Position numbers and translations under genes: made by a program. Below, in pieces: positions 57,142 through 64,000 of a DNA stretch of 64,000 nt. The stretch is from positions 14,940 to 78,939 of the forward strand of contig CAVVNF010000008.1 in NCBI GenBank assembly GCA_963749535.1, given 5' to 3'. A model generated the notes under the pieces. It worked only from the letters and a program-made list of their open reading frames with translations. It was not told the DNA's origin and made no database searches. The first letter of the stretch is position 1, and each line of letters opens with the position of its first letter. Source of the DNA: Chersky-299 sp963749535 (GTDB lineage: Bacteria > Actinomycetota > Thermoleophilia > RBG-16-64-13).

Positions 57142-58035
57142 GTGGCGCCCGCGTTCTCCGCCTTCGAAACTCGAGATATCTTCTTCACTTCGGGCTCTGC
57201 CGAAGCCTTACGGTGCGACAGGTTCGAGAGTGCGCCCCCTGCGGACAATCTTGGCGCGCGGACCCGCCTCCCAGCTACGACAGGCCCGCTGCTCGCAGCT
57301 ACCCTCTTCGTGCCTCACGAGATCCCGCCGGCGCGACTTCCGGCGTTGATCGTGGCGCATGGAGCTGGAAGTCGCCGGACTAGGCACCAAGTCTTCTGCG
57401 CGGAAGCCTGCCGCGCTGGGTTTGCAGTGCTGGCCCTAGACTTTCGCGGCCACGGGGATAGCGAAGGGCTCGCCGATGGCCCGATGGAGCAGGATGTCCT
57501 TGCTGCTGTCCGCATCTTGCGCCAGCTGCCGGAGGTGGACCCCGAGGCCATCTGCTATCGCGGCTCCAGTATGGGTGGCTTCTACGGTCTCATGGCGGCA
57601 CCCGATGCCGGCTTCGCGGCCATGGCCCTCGTCTGCCCGGCGAGCGAGAAGGAGTTCCTCGAGGCACTCGACAAGCGAGACAACGAGGCGGAAGATTACG
57701 GTCCAGACCTTCAAGAGGACGGAGGACCACGATTCCCAACCTCCGCGCCGGGTGAACCGCCGCGCTGGGACACCCAGGCCCTTCGGCGCTACTTCCAGGC
57801 CCAAGACAGCATGGCCACCGCCTCGCGGGTCGACTGTCCGGTGATCATCGTGCACTCCCGGGCGGACGCCGTGGTTCCTCTGGGCCACTCTTTGGCTCTC
57901 ATCCAGCATCTCGCCGGCGAGGCCACTTTGTTGGCGCTTCCCTGGGGCAGCCACTCGACCGCCCAGCACGATCCGACCATCCATCGCCGGACTTTGCTCT
58001 GGCTCAAACAGAGCCTAGAGTCACCATGCCCCTAA
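57142..58035 (+). CDS. Alpha/beta hydrolase (dienelactone hydrolase/acyl-peptidase-like)
   Basis: 297 residues, cytosolic by lack of a signal. Core landmarks: I-V-A-H-G-A-G-S (oxyanion), L-D-F-R-G-H-G-D-S, nucleophile elbow Y-R-G-S-S-M-G-G, V-I-I-V-H-S-R-A-D-A-V-V-P (acid Asp) and L-P-W-G-S-H (catalytic His). The GTG at 57142 begins three bases after the hpt stop, so they probably share a transcript. Substrate unknown. Confidence 0.85.
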   Translation: MAPAFSAFETRDIFFTSGSAEALRCDRFESAPPADNLGARTRLPATTGPLLAATLFVPHEIPPARLPALIVAHGAGSRRTRHQVFCAEACRAGFAVLALDFRGHGDSEGLADGPMEQDVLAAVRILRQLPEVDPEAICYRGSSMGGFYGLMAAPDAGFAAMALVCPASEKEFLEALDKRDNEAEDYGPDLQEDGGPRFPTSAPGEPPRWDTQALRRYFQAQDSMATASRVDCPVIIVHSRADAVVPLGHSLALIQHLAGEATLLALPWGSHSTAQHDPTIHRRTLLWLKQSLESPCP

Positions 58036-58053
58036 ACGAACGAGTTCTCAGGG

Positions 58054-58362
58054 TCAGCGCACGCACTGAACGTATTTGAGGAATACCTCAAAGGCCTCTT
58101 CGATAGCCTCCGGAGGGACCTCCGCGCTCACCTTCGACTGAAGGCAGTCACGCATCCGATGGCTGATCAAGAACACTCCCACCCGGTCAAGAGCTGATTT
58201 GACGGCGGCGAGTTGAGTGAGCACGGCTTCGCAGTCCTTACCCTCCTCGATCATCCGCTGAAGACCGCGCACCTGCCCTTCGATACGCGCCAACCGGTTC
58301 ATCATCCGAGCGGCGTCATCTTTTGCCCGAATCGTCTCGTCGTCCTCTAAGGCGGCTTCCAC
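58054..58362 (-). CDS. Metal-sensing repressor, CsoR/RcnR family
   Basis: 102-residue all-helical repressor. R-L-A-R-I-E-G-Q-V-R-G-L-Q-R-M-I-E is the conserved DNA-binding helix. The metal-site cysteine is in G-K-D-C-E, and His and the second Cys are in S-H-R-M-R-D-C, the Cys-His-Cys set of copper-sensing CsoR, though some persulfide and formaldehyde sensors share part of it. No copper exporter is beside it. A matching operator lies upstream at 58472. Confidence 0.9.
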   Translation of the reverse strand: MEAALEDDETIRAKDDAARMMNRLARIEGQVRGLQRMIEEGKDCEAVLTQLAAVKSALDRVGVFLISHRMRDCLQSKVSAEVPPEAIEEAFEVFLKYVQCVR

Positions 58363-58471
58363 AACTATCCCTCCCGGCCGATTTCATCCGATCGGCGGCA
58401 TGTCGACACAAGGCACTCCAGTCCGGCGCAGCGCTTCGTGGGGAACGCGAATCGCCTACGTCTCCACAATA

Positions 58472-58485
58472 TACCCATGGGGGTA
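58472..58485. promoter_or_regulatory. Probable CsoR operator
   Basis: TACCC-ATGG-GGGTA, an inverted repeat with C/G tracts as in known CsoR/RcnR operators, lies 110 bases before the csoR start, between it and tRNA-Gly. Likely autoregulation. Confidence 0.6.
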
Positions 58486-58538
58486 CCATCGCGACAAGCG
58501 CGTCCGGACGGTCTCGGGAGATTCGCGAAAGAAAGGTT

Positions 58539-58614
58539 TGGAGCGGAGTACGGGGATCGAACCCGCGACATCCAGCTTGGGAAGCTGGCACTCTACCATC
58601 TGAGTTAACTCCGC
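58539..58614 (-). tRNA. tRNA-Gly (CCC)
   Basis: Acceptor GCGGAGT/ACTCCGC, D-arm ACTC/GAGT, anticodon stem CCAGC/GCTGG with loop TTCCCAA giving anticodon CCC, T-arm GCGGG/CCCGT around TTCGATC. Discriminator T with CCA encoded, unlike tRNA-Ala in this window. Confidence 0.95.
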
Positions 58615-58838
58615 TCGCCACTCCTCGCTGAGGTTGCGAGATTCTAGCACACGCCATGATCTCTACCTCCCGCGGGCGGCCGCCTCGTCCCCTCCCGACC
58701 CTTTTCCCGGCTGCAAAGCCACAGAGAGCCACCCACTGCCGATGGCCCGCGGAGGAGTACGCTGACAGCGCATTTCCAGTCCACTGCGAGCACCCGCTCG
58801 TTGCGCTATTTTCCCTGTAAATTCTTGTGTTTGGGGGA

Positions 58839-58866
58839 TTGACATAGCGCCCGGGCCGAGTAGAAT
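58839..58866 (+). promoter_or_regulatory. Strong sigma-70 promoter for a candidate RNA
   Basis: Perfect -35 TTGACA (58839-58844), 16-base spacer, near-perfect -10 TAGAAT (58861-58866) on the plus strand. The predicted start is about 58873. No protein gene follows on this strand. Confidence 0.75.
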
Positions 58867-58872
58867 ACCTTG

Positions 58873-59028
58873 CAGAGTCCCGAGAGCTCAGACGCAGCAT
58901 CTGAGGTGCTTACAAAGGGACCCGCAGAGGAAACGCGGAGGTAAATGACCGCGAAGTACAGCGAAGCGGGTGCAAAGTGAGTCCCGTTGAAAGGTGAAAA
59001 GCGAGTGCACTCGGGGCTCGCTATTTTT
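58873..59028 (+). ncRNA. Candidate structured non-coding RNA, family unknown
   Basis: About 155 bases between a strong promoter and an intrinsic terminator, with no coding potential. Pairings seen by eye: a ten-base closing stem between 58875-58884 (GAGTCCCGAG) and 59010-59019 (CTCGGGGCTC, one G-T pair). Inside it is a six-pair hairpin 58887-58892/58900-58905 (CTCAGA/TCTGAG). A larger domain is closed by GGGAC (58917-58921) with GTCCC (58981-58985), containing CCGC/GCGG stems (58922-58925 with 58935-58938; 58949-58952 with 58966-58969) and purine-rich loops. The closing stem competes with the terminator hairpin. It does not match 6S, SRP, RNase P, tmRNA, T-box or the common riboswitches as I know them. 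Confidence 0.6.
59000..59028 (+). terminator. Intrinsic terminator of the candidate RNA
   Basis: AGCGAG (59000-59005) pairs with CTCGCT (59017-59022), 11-base loop, then ATTTTT. Followed by the convergent end of fpg. Confidence 0.7.
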
Positions 59029-59083
59029 GTTGGGTTCCCTTCCGCATCGGTCCGCTTTGGAGCAACGGGTGACAGGCGCGCTT

Positions 59084-59957
59084 CTAGGACTGACACCCCG
59101 GGCAATACGCCGCCCCGCGCCCAGCGACCACGATCCGCACCAGGGTCTGACCGCACCTCCGGCATGTCTGCCCCTGTCTACCATAGGCCTGCAGTGTCTG
59201 TTGGAACGTGCCAGGCCGCCCGTCCGTGTCCACGAAGTCGGAGATCGAACAGCCGAGGAGCCTCACGCCCTTCTCCAAGCGGCGAGGGATCTCCTCGGCC
59301 AGCCTGACCAGCTCCTCGGGGGTCAGACTTCCCGCCGGCCGGGCCGGGGACAGTCGCGCCTCCCACAGGATCTCGTCCGCGTAGATGTTGCCGATGCCGG
59401 CAAGGATGCGCTGGTCGAGAAGCAGGGCCTTCAAAGGCGCCTTTCGTCCGCTCAATCTGGCGGACAAGTGGTCCGCTCCCCACCGGCCTCTCCAGGCATC
59501 CGGGCCCAGGGAGGCGAGCCTTTTCGGTGGCGCGCCGAGGGTGAGATGGACCCTGCCGAATTTCCTCATATCACGGAACTCCAGCAACGTCGAGCTTCCG
59601 GATGACTCATTCCGCTCCCTTGGCTCGATCGCAATCCGCTCGAGCACGAACAGGAAGCGAGAGTGTGGGTCGAGGGCGTGCACCCTAACATCCGGCCCGC
59701 TTCGTTCTAACAAGGATGTGGCCAGTCATTCCCAGGTGGATGGTCATGAAGGCCCCGCCGCTCAGCCTGAGGACAATGAACTTGCCGACCCGGCCCACTT
59801 CCTGGATGCTCCGGCCGGGAAGCTTCGCCCGCAGAGACTCGACCGTGCAGTCAAGGAGCATCGACGGCTCTACCCGCTCGACAGTCGTGAACCTGAGCCC
59901 AGAGACCGAGCCTGCAAGCTGGCGACGAACGGTCTCGACCTCAGGAAGCTCCGGCAA
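59084..59957 (-). CDS. fpg: Formamidopyrimidine-DNA glycosylase (frameshifted)
   Basis: Removes oxidised purines such as 8-oxoguanine. N-terminal P-E-L-P-E-V-E-T-V, whose Pro is the Schiff-base nucleophile once Met is removed, and Lys in G-R-V-G-K-F. H-L-G-M-T-G-H then a +1 break at about 59708, then R-D-M-R-K-F-G, the H2TH region (L-L-D-Q-R-I-L-A-G-I-G-N-I-Y-A-D-E) and the C-terminal zinc finger C-R-R-C...C-P-G-C. About 290 residues. Lies eight bases after argS on the same strand. Confidence 0.94.
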
Positions 59958-59965
59958 GCCCGCTC

Positions 59966-61717
59966 CTACATGCTGTCCGGGGCACTCACGCCCAGGAGAT
60001 CGAGACAGCGACCGATGACTCGCTTCGAAACCAGGCAGAGCGCCAGTCGCGCCGAGCCCTTGTGCGGCTCGACGCCCAGCACCCGGCAGTGCTTGTAGAA
60101 GACATGGAAGTCCGCCGCCAGCTCCTGCGCATACGCCGCGATCCGGTGCGGGGCGCGCCGCTCCGCCGCGTCCTGGACGACGCTCGAGAAGCTCTCCAGT
60201 CGCTTGATCAGATCACGCTCGTACGGCGAAGCGAACACCCCCGGGCCAGACTCGACCGTCGGTTTAAGTTCCGCCGGTGCATTGCGCAGGATGCTGGAGA
60301 TCCGGGCGTGGGCGTACTGGACATAGTAGACGGGGTTGTCCTGGGAGTGCTTCCTCGCGAGCCCGATATCCAGGTCGAGGGTCTGATCGTGTGAACGCAT
60401 AACCAGGAAGAAACGGGCGGCATCCACCCCGATGGCGTCCACCAGTTCGGCGAGGGTCACCATCTCTCCACGCCGGGTGGACATCTGCTTGAGCTCACCT
60501 TCTTCGAGAAGGTTCACCAGCTGACCGATGATCACCTCCAGCGTTCCCGGTCGACCGGAAAGGATCTCGACGGCCGCTTTCATGCGCGGCACGTACCCGT
60601 GATGGTCGGCGCCCCAGATATTGATGAGGTGACCGAAGCCCCTTTCCAACTTGTCCTCGTGATACGCGATATCCGCGGCGAAATACGTGGGTTGCTCGTT
60701 ACTCCTGATCAGCACCCGGTCTTTGTCGTCCCCTCGCGAGGTGGTCCGCAGCCAGATGGCATCGCCTTCCCGGTAGGCCTCTCCAGATGCCAGCAGTTCC
60801 TCGATAACGCGCTCGAGGCGCCCGCTTTCGTGAAGAACGGTCTCGCTGAACCAGCAGTCGAAGAGCACTCGGAAGGCGGCCAGTTCGGACCGCATCTCCT
60901 CCAGCATCAGCGCGCAGCCATGCGCTCGGAAGAACGCCACCACGCCTGCCACTTCTGCATCGTCCGGCCACTCTTCCCCAGCCGGGCCCTCGCGCAAGGT
61001 CGCGGCCAGCCGCCGCAACACAGGCAACATGGCGTCGCCCTCTTCACCCGCCAGCGCGGCGGCTGTCTCGTGGACATAGTCACCCTGATAGCCGTCCTCC
61101 GGCACCGGGAGCTCTATCCCGTGCGCCTGGGCATACCGCGCCGCCACCGAACGCCCGAACCGGTCCATCTGCCGCCCGTGGTCGTTGATGTAGAACTCGG
61201 CGAAGACGTTCAGACCACTGAAGTTGAGGAGACGGTGCAGGGAGTCCCCGTAAGCCGCGTAGCGACCGTGGCCGACATGGAGCGGCCCGTTGGGGTTCAC
61301 GCTCACGAACTCGAGATTGACTCGGGGCTCCGGCCTTACCGGGCCGCGGCCGACTTCCTCCCCCTGGTCCATCATTAGCCGCATCACGGAGGTGTAGGCC
61401 TGCGCAGAGAGTGTGAAATTCAGAAAGCCGGCGCCCGCAACTTCGATCTTCTCGACGAGACCGGCGATCTCGGGATCCGCGAGCAGTCGCTCCCGGAGTT
61501 CCTCCGCCAGCGCGCGCGGGGATCGCTTGGCCACCTTTGCCAGCTGCAGGCAGAGAGGGGTGGCATAGTCCCCGTGGGCCTCATCGGCCGGACGCGTCAG
61601 CTCGCAAGCCGGAAGAGTCTCCCAACCTTCGGCCGTTGCCCATTCCTCAGTGATCTTCCGCACGCGCTCAGCCAGCACGCCGCTCCTCTTTCTCTCGTTC
61701 CATTCCCGATGGCCCAA
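59966..61717 (-). CDS. argS: Arginyl-tRNA synthetase
   Basis: Class I synthetase, 583 residues, intact. N-terminal additional domain (H-G-D-Y-A-T-P-L), N-P-N-G-P-L-H-V-G-H-G-R (HIGH motif) near residue 140, I-N-D-H-G-R-Q, W-G-A-D-H-H-G-Y-V-P-R, and M-S-T-R-R-G in the KMSKS position. The anticodon-binding C-terminus contains Y-A-H-A-R-I. GTG at 61678 is a possible later start that trims 13 unusual residues. In many actinobacteria argS heads the lysA-hom-thrC block; here it is separated from it by about 4 kb. Confidence 0.96.
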   Translation of the reverse strand: MGHREWNERKRSGVLAERVRKITEEWATAEGWETLPACELTRPADEAHGDYATPLCLQLAKVAKRSPRALAEELRERLLADPEIAGLVEKIEVAGAGFLNFTLSAQAYTSVMRLMMDQGEEVGRGPVRPEPRVNLEFVSVNPNGPLHVGHGRYAAYGDSLHRLLNFSGLNVFAEFYINDHGRQMDRFGRSVAARYAQAHGIELPVPEDGYQGDYVHETAAALAGEEGDAMLPVLRRLAATLREGPAGEEWPDDAEVAGVVAFFRAHGCALMLEEMRSELAAFRVLFDCWFSETVLHESGRLERVIEELLASGEAYREGDAIWLRTTSRGDDKDRVLIRSNEQPTYFAADIAYHEDKLERGFGHLINIWGADHHGYVPRMKAAVEILSGRPGTLEVIIGQLVNLLEEGELKQMSTRRGEMVTLAELVDAIGVDAARFFLVMRSHDQTLDLDIGLARKHSQDNPVYYVQYAHARISSILRNAPAELKPTVESGPGVFASPYERDLIKRLESFSSVVQDAAERRAPHRIAAYAQELAADFHVFYKHCRVLGVEPHKGSARLALCLVSKRVIGRCLDLLGVSAPDSM

Positions 61718-61768
61718 TCCACTGACATAAGACTCTATCGCGGCACCGCCAAGCCCTTGGCCCCTGCC

Positions 61769-62791
61769 TTACTCCACACCGTCCGGCGGGGAGGCGATGA
61801 GCTCCTCCAGCCGAGCCATCTCCCCACGGGTACCTATCGCGATCATCATGTCTCCTGTCTCCAGACGGAGATCGGGCGACGGGTTCGTATCGAAGATCCC
61901 CGTGTGCGCGTGACGTACGGCGAGAATCGTTGCTCCGGTCCGCTTGCGCACTTCCAGCTCCTCGATAGAGCGCCCCGGCGCGCAGCAACGATTGGTCAGC
62001 TCGAACTCTTCGACCCTGAATTCCAGTTCCCCTCCCCCGGTCACCAGATCGAGGTAATCGCTCACGAGAGGCTTCATCATGAGCGTTGCCATCCGCCTTC
62101 CGCCTATGCCATAGGGGGAGACGACGTGATCGGCGCCTGCCCTCTCCAGCTTGCTGGCGGTCTCGTCGGAGATGGCCCGGGCAACGATAAGGAGCGCGGG
62201 ATTCAGCACCCGCGCCGAGAGAGTGACGAATATGTTCGCGGCGTCGGAGCCCACCGCCGTCACCAGTCCCTTTGCCTCGCCTATGCCGGCGGCCGCGAGG
62301 ACTTCATCGTCCGCCGCATCGCCCCTGACGCACAGGTACCCAGCCTCCTCTGCGCGGGCGATCGCCTCCGGATCGTTGTCGACGACAACAAAGCTCGCAT
62401 TGTGGACACCGAATTGCCTGGCGACCGATTCCCCCACCCGGCCATAACCGCAGATGATGTAGTGATCCCGCAGCTTCTCCACCTGTCTCTTCACCGCCCT
62501 CCTCCGAAACGCTCCTGTGAGCTGCCCGCTGACGACGAACTCGAACATGGCCCCGAGGCCGTATAGGATAGTGCCTACTCCGCCCAGAATGAGCAGGATC
62601 GTAAAGACGTGCCCCGCCGTTGACAAAGGGTGGACTTCGTTGAAGCCTACCGTGAAGATCGTGATCACGGTCATGTAGAGCGAGTCGAGGAAACTCCAAC
62701 CCTGGATGAGCATGTAGCCGACGGTCCCCACCACAAGGACGCCGGCGATTGCGGCGACAACCAGCAGCCCTCTCCGCGAACCCTTGCTCAT
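61769..62791 (-). CDS. Potassium channel with RCK (TrkA-N/TrkA-C) domains
   Basis: 340 residues. Two membrane helices (about residues 9-28 and 58-82) flank a pore with filter-like T-I-F-T-V-G-F-N-E-V, a variant of T-V-G-Y-G-D. The RCK domain starts Y-I-I-C-G-Y-G-R-V-G-E-S-V-A, with the strand-2 acidic D-N-D-P-E, and a TrkA-C domain lies after residue 250. Layout is that of MthK-type ligand-gated channels. Asn in the filter region may alter selectivity. Confidence 0.9.
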   Translation of the reverse strand: MSKGSRRGLLVVAAIAGVLVVGTVGYMLIQGWSFLDSLYMTVITIFTVGFNEVHPLSTAGHVFTILLILGGVGTILYGLGAMFEFVVSGQLTGAFRRRAVKRQVEKLRDHYIICGYGRVGESVARQFGVHNASFVVVDNDPEAIARAEEAGYLCVRGDAADDEVLAAAGIGEAKGLVTAVGSDAANIFVTLSARVLNPALLIVARAISDETASKLERAGADHVVSPYGIGGRRMATLMMKPLVSDYLDLVTGGGELEFRVEEFELTNRCCAPGRSIEELEVRKRTGATILAVRHAHTGIFDTNPSPDLRLETGDMMIAIGTRGEMARLEELIASPPDGVE

Positions 62792-62833
62792 CCGTTTCCT
62801 CGTCTCGGTGGTCGCCCAGCTACCGCGTGTCCC

Positions 62834-63295
62834 CTAGTGGTGGTAGGGCTCGCCCCGCTCGATACGGAGCGCACGATAGAGCTGCTCCAACACGACAACC
62901 CGCGCCAACTGATGGGGAAACGTCAGCTCCGCGAGCGACCAAGTCATGTCTGCAGCGGCCAAGACTTTGCTATCCAGCCCCACGGCGCCCCCAAGTATAA
63001 ACTGGAAATGGCTGACCCCGTGCAGTTTCCTGTCCGCCAGGAAGCCACTGAGTTCCTCAGACGTGAACTGCTTTCCCCCTCTGTCGAGAGCCACCGTGAA
63101 AGCGTCGGGGCGAAAGAGGGAAAGAATGGATGCTCCTTCTCTTGCTTGCACCTGGGCGGCACCGAAAGACAACGGCGTTTCTGCTACCTCGAATACGTCG
63201 AGAGAGGAGTACGGACGTACGAGCTTCTGGTAATGGCCCCAGACCGCGGCGTATTCGCGGGTGAGGCGGCCGACGGAGATGAACGTGATGCGCAC
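62834..63295 (-). CDS. rlmH: 23S rRNA pseudouridine-1915 N3-methyltransferase RlmH
   Basis: SPOUT methyltransferase acting on the 70S ribosome. 153 residues, intact. A-L-D-R-G-G-K-Q-F-T-S-E, F-I-L-G-G-A-V-G-L and the C-terminal knot F-P-H-Q-L-A-R-V-V-V-L-E-Q-L-Y-R-A ending E-P-Y-H-H are diagnostic. Confidence 0.96.
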   Translation of the reverse strand: MRITFISVGRLTREYAAVWGHYQKLVRPYSSLDVFEVAETPLSFGAAQVQAREGASILSLFRPDAFTVALDRGGKQFTSEELSGFLADRKLHGVSHFQFILGGAVGLDSKVLAAADMTWSLAELTFPHQLARVVVLEQLYRALRIERGEPYHH

Positions 63296-63305
63296 TTTGC
63301 GCGGC

Positions 63306-63998
63306 CTAGATGAAGCTCAACTCGTCGGTGTCTTCCTCGTCTTCCGCCTGGGACCGCCGCTTCATCTTCCGAAACACGGGGTCTCTGAGGACACTCGGCA
63401 TGTTGCGCCACAAGCAGACATCCTGCTTGAGATACCTGGTCTTTGTCTTCTCGTTGCACTCGATAGTGCACGTGAGACACAACTCTTCTTCAACAAGTAC
63501 CTTTTCGCGCCGGGGCCTCTCCCCTTCGTCCACGCGCCGGTAGGCATCCAGGAGCAGCCCCTCGACATCGGCCGATGGAACCACGTCGAAGACGATGGGC
63601 TTCTCGGGCGCGGTGAGCCGGAAGGTGCCGGAATTCCAGTACATGAGCTGCATCACCTGATCGGCCGCGTGCCGCGTGACAATGTCGACGAGGATCTCTC
63701 GGGGGGCCTTCGCTTCTCGCAGCATCACTCCGGCCACCGGCTCGGCGATCTCCCCTTCGGTGCAGGTCATCCAACAATCTTTCACCTGCGCCTCGGTCAA
63801 TGCGCCCTCCGACACCAGACGCATGCCAAGGGTCTCCTCCGCCAGCGGCAGGGATATCGAGTCGATCCTGCCATTGGTGAGATAGATGCACCCGTATTCC
63901 TCGAAATCCTGGATCTCCAGCACGCCGGTCTTCCTCTGCGCGGCAAGGAACTGGAGGACGCTGAAGAGCGGGAACTCCCTTATGTTGCCCCAAAGCAT
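63306..63998 (-). CDS. PATAN-domain (DUF4388) protein with C-terminal cysteine cluster
   Basis: About 230 residues, ending 10 bases before rlmH. The N-terminus G-N-I-R-E-F-P-L-F-S-V-L-Q-F-L-A-A-Q-R-K-T-G-V-L is the PATAN/DUF4388 start and I-Y-L-T-N-G-R-I-D follows; these domains link to signalling and gliding/Roadblock systems. The second half has a pair C-L-T-C, then C-N-E, then C-L-W (about residues 178-200), which could bind metal. ATG at 63998 lies two bases from the window edge, so an earlier start outside cannot be excluded. Confidence 0.8.
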   Translation of the reverse strand: MLWGNIREFPLFSVLQFLAAQRKTGVLEIQDFEEYGCIYLTNGRIDSISLPLAEETLGMRLVSEGALTEAQVKDCWMTCTEGEIAEPVAGVMLREAKAPREILVDIVTRHAADQVMQLMYWNSGTFRLTAPEKPIVFDVVPSADVEGLLLDAYRRVDEGERPRREKVLVEEELCLTCTIECNEKTKTRYLKQDVCLWRNMPSVLRDPVFRKMKRRSQAEDEEDTDELSFI

Positions 63999-64000
63999 CA

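Noticed and set aside
58930..58970. Resemblance of the candidate RNA to a T-box element (AGGTAAATGACCGCGA)
   Set aside because: The match to the T-box antiterminator core is partial, and no synthetase or amino-acid gene follows on the plus strand.
58981..59002. GAAAGGTGAAAAG resembling a 23S rRNA segment
   Set aside because: Only a dozen bases match and the flanks do not; no rRNA fragment can be extended.

Overview
The window is GC-rich bacterial chromosome, densely packed and mostly transcribed from the minus strand. It looks like a deep-branching member of the Actinomycetota. The reasons are a WhiA gene, the order uvrC-(ogt)-rapZ-whiA-gap-pgk-tpiA-gpmI-secG, the order lysA-hom-thrC-...-rho, a mycobacterial-type PyrF, and frequent TTG/GTG starts. 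I cannot name a genus. No insertion sequence, prophage or CRISPR array was seen.

Layout. 1-2618: dipeptide/oligopeptide ABC transporter (permease end and Tat lipoprotein binding protein). 2731-7614: secG and the lower glycolysis genes. 7665-12001: whiA, rapZ, ogt, uvrC. 12214-17082 (plus strand): electron-transfer flavoprotein, a long acyl-CoA dehydrogenase and an M42 aminopeptidase. 17179-23636: a 58-residue HTH protein, hflX, uvrA and a PrsW-type membrane protease. 23719-28294: tRNA-Ala, rsfS, guaA, a PfkB sugar kinase and a penicillin-binding carboxypeptidase. 28438-34787: membrane proteins, pyrF, HU, pyrE, the TldD/TldE protease pair and a Roadblock protein. 34876-37125: groESL with its terminator, CIRCE operator and promoter. 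37135-40919: the t6A genes tsaD, rimI, tsaB, tsaE and a family-4 uracil-DNA glycosylase. 41222-44634 (plus): a DUF2520 protein, YjbQ, a hexulose-6-phosphate synthase/RraA fusion and a UbiE-like methyltransferase. 44761-56150 (minus): panC, a P1 peptidase, rho, a GlpX-like protein, 2-phosphoglycerate kinase, cyclic 2,3-diphosphoglycerate synthetase, a phosphoesterase, thrC, hom and lysA. 56220-58035 (plus): a small PD-(D/E)XK-like protein, hpt and a hydrolase. 58054-64000: csoR, tRNA-Gly, a candidate structured RNA, fpg, argS, a K+ channel, rlmH and a PATAN (DUF4388) protein.

The most interesting part is 48.0-52.3 kb. The two archaeal-type enzymes that make cyclic 2,3-diphosphoglycerate from 2-phosphoglycerate sit between thrC and rho, where related actinobacteria usually carry thrB. 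They are accompanied by a GlpX homologue that has lost metal-binding residues and by a metallophosphoesterase. A second candidate novelty is a promoter-RNA-terminator unit at 58.84-59.03 kb that matches no RNA family I know.

Caution: about 28 single-base frame breaks and two in-frame stops hit otherwise well-conserved genes, including housekeeping ones. About 24 of the 28 are net +1. This fits uncorrected long-read insertion errors much better than gene decay, so these genes are annotated here as single CDSs with the break positions given.
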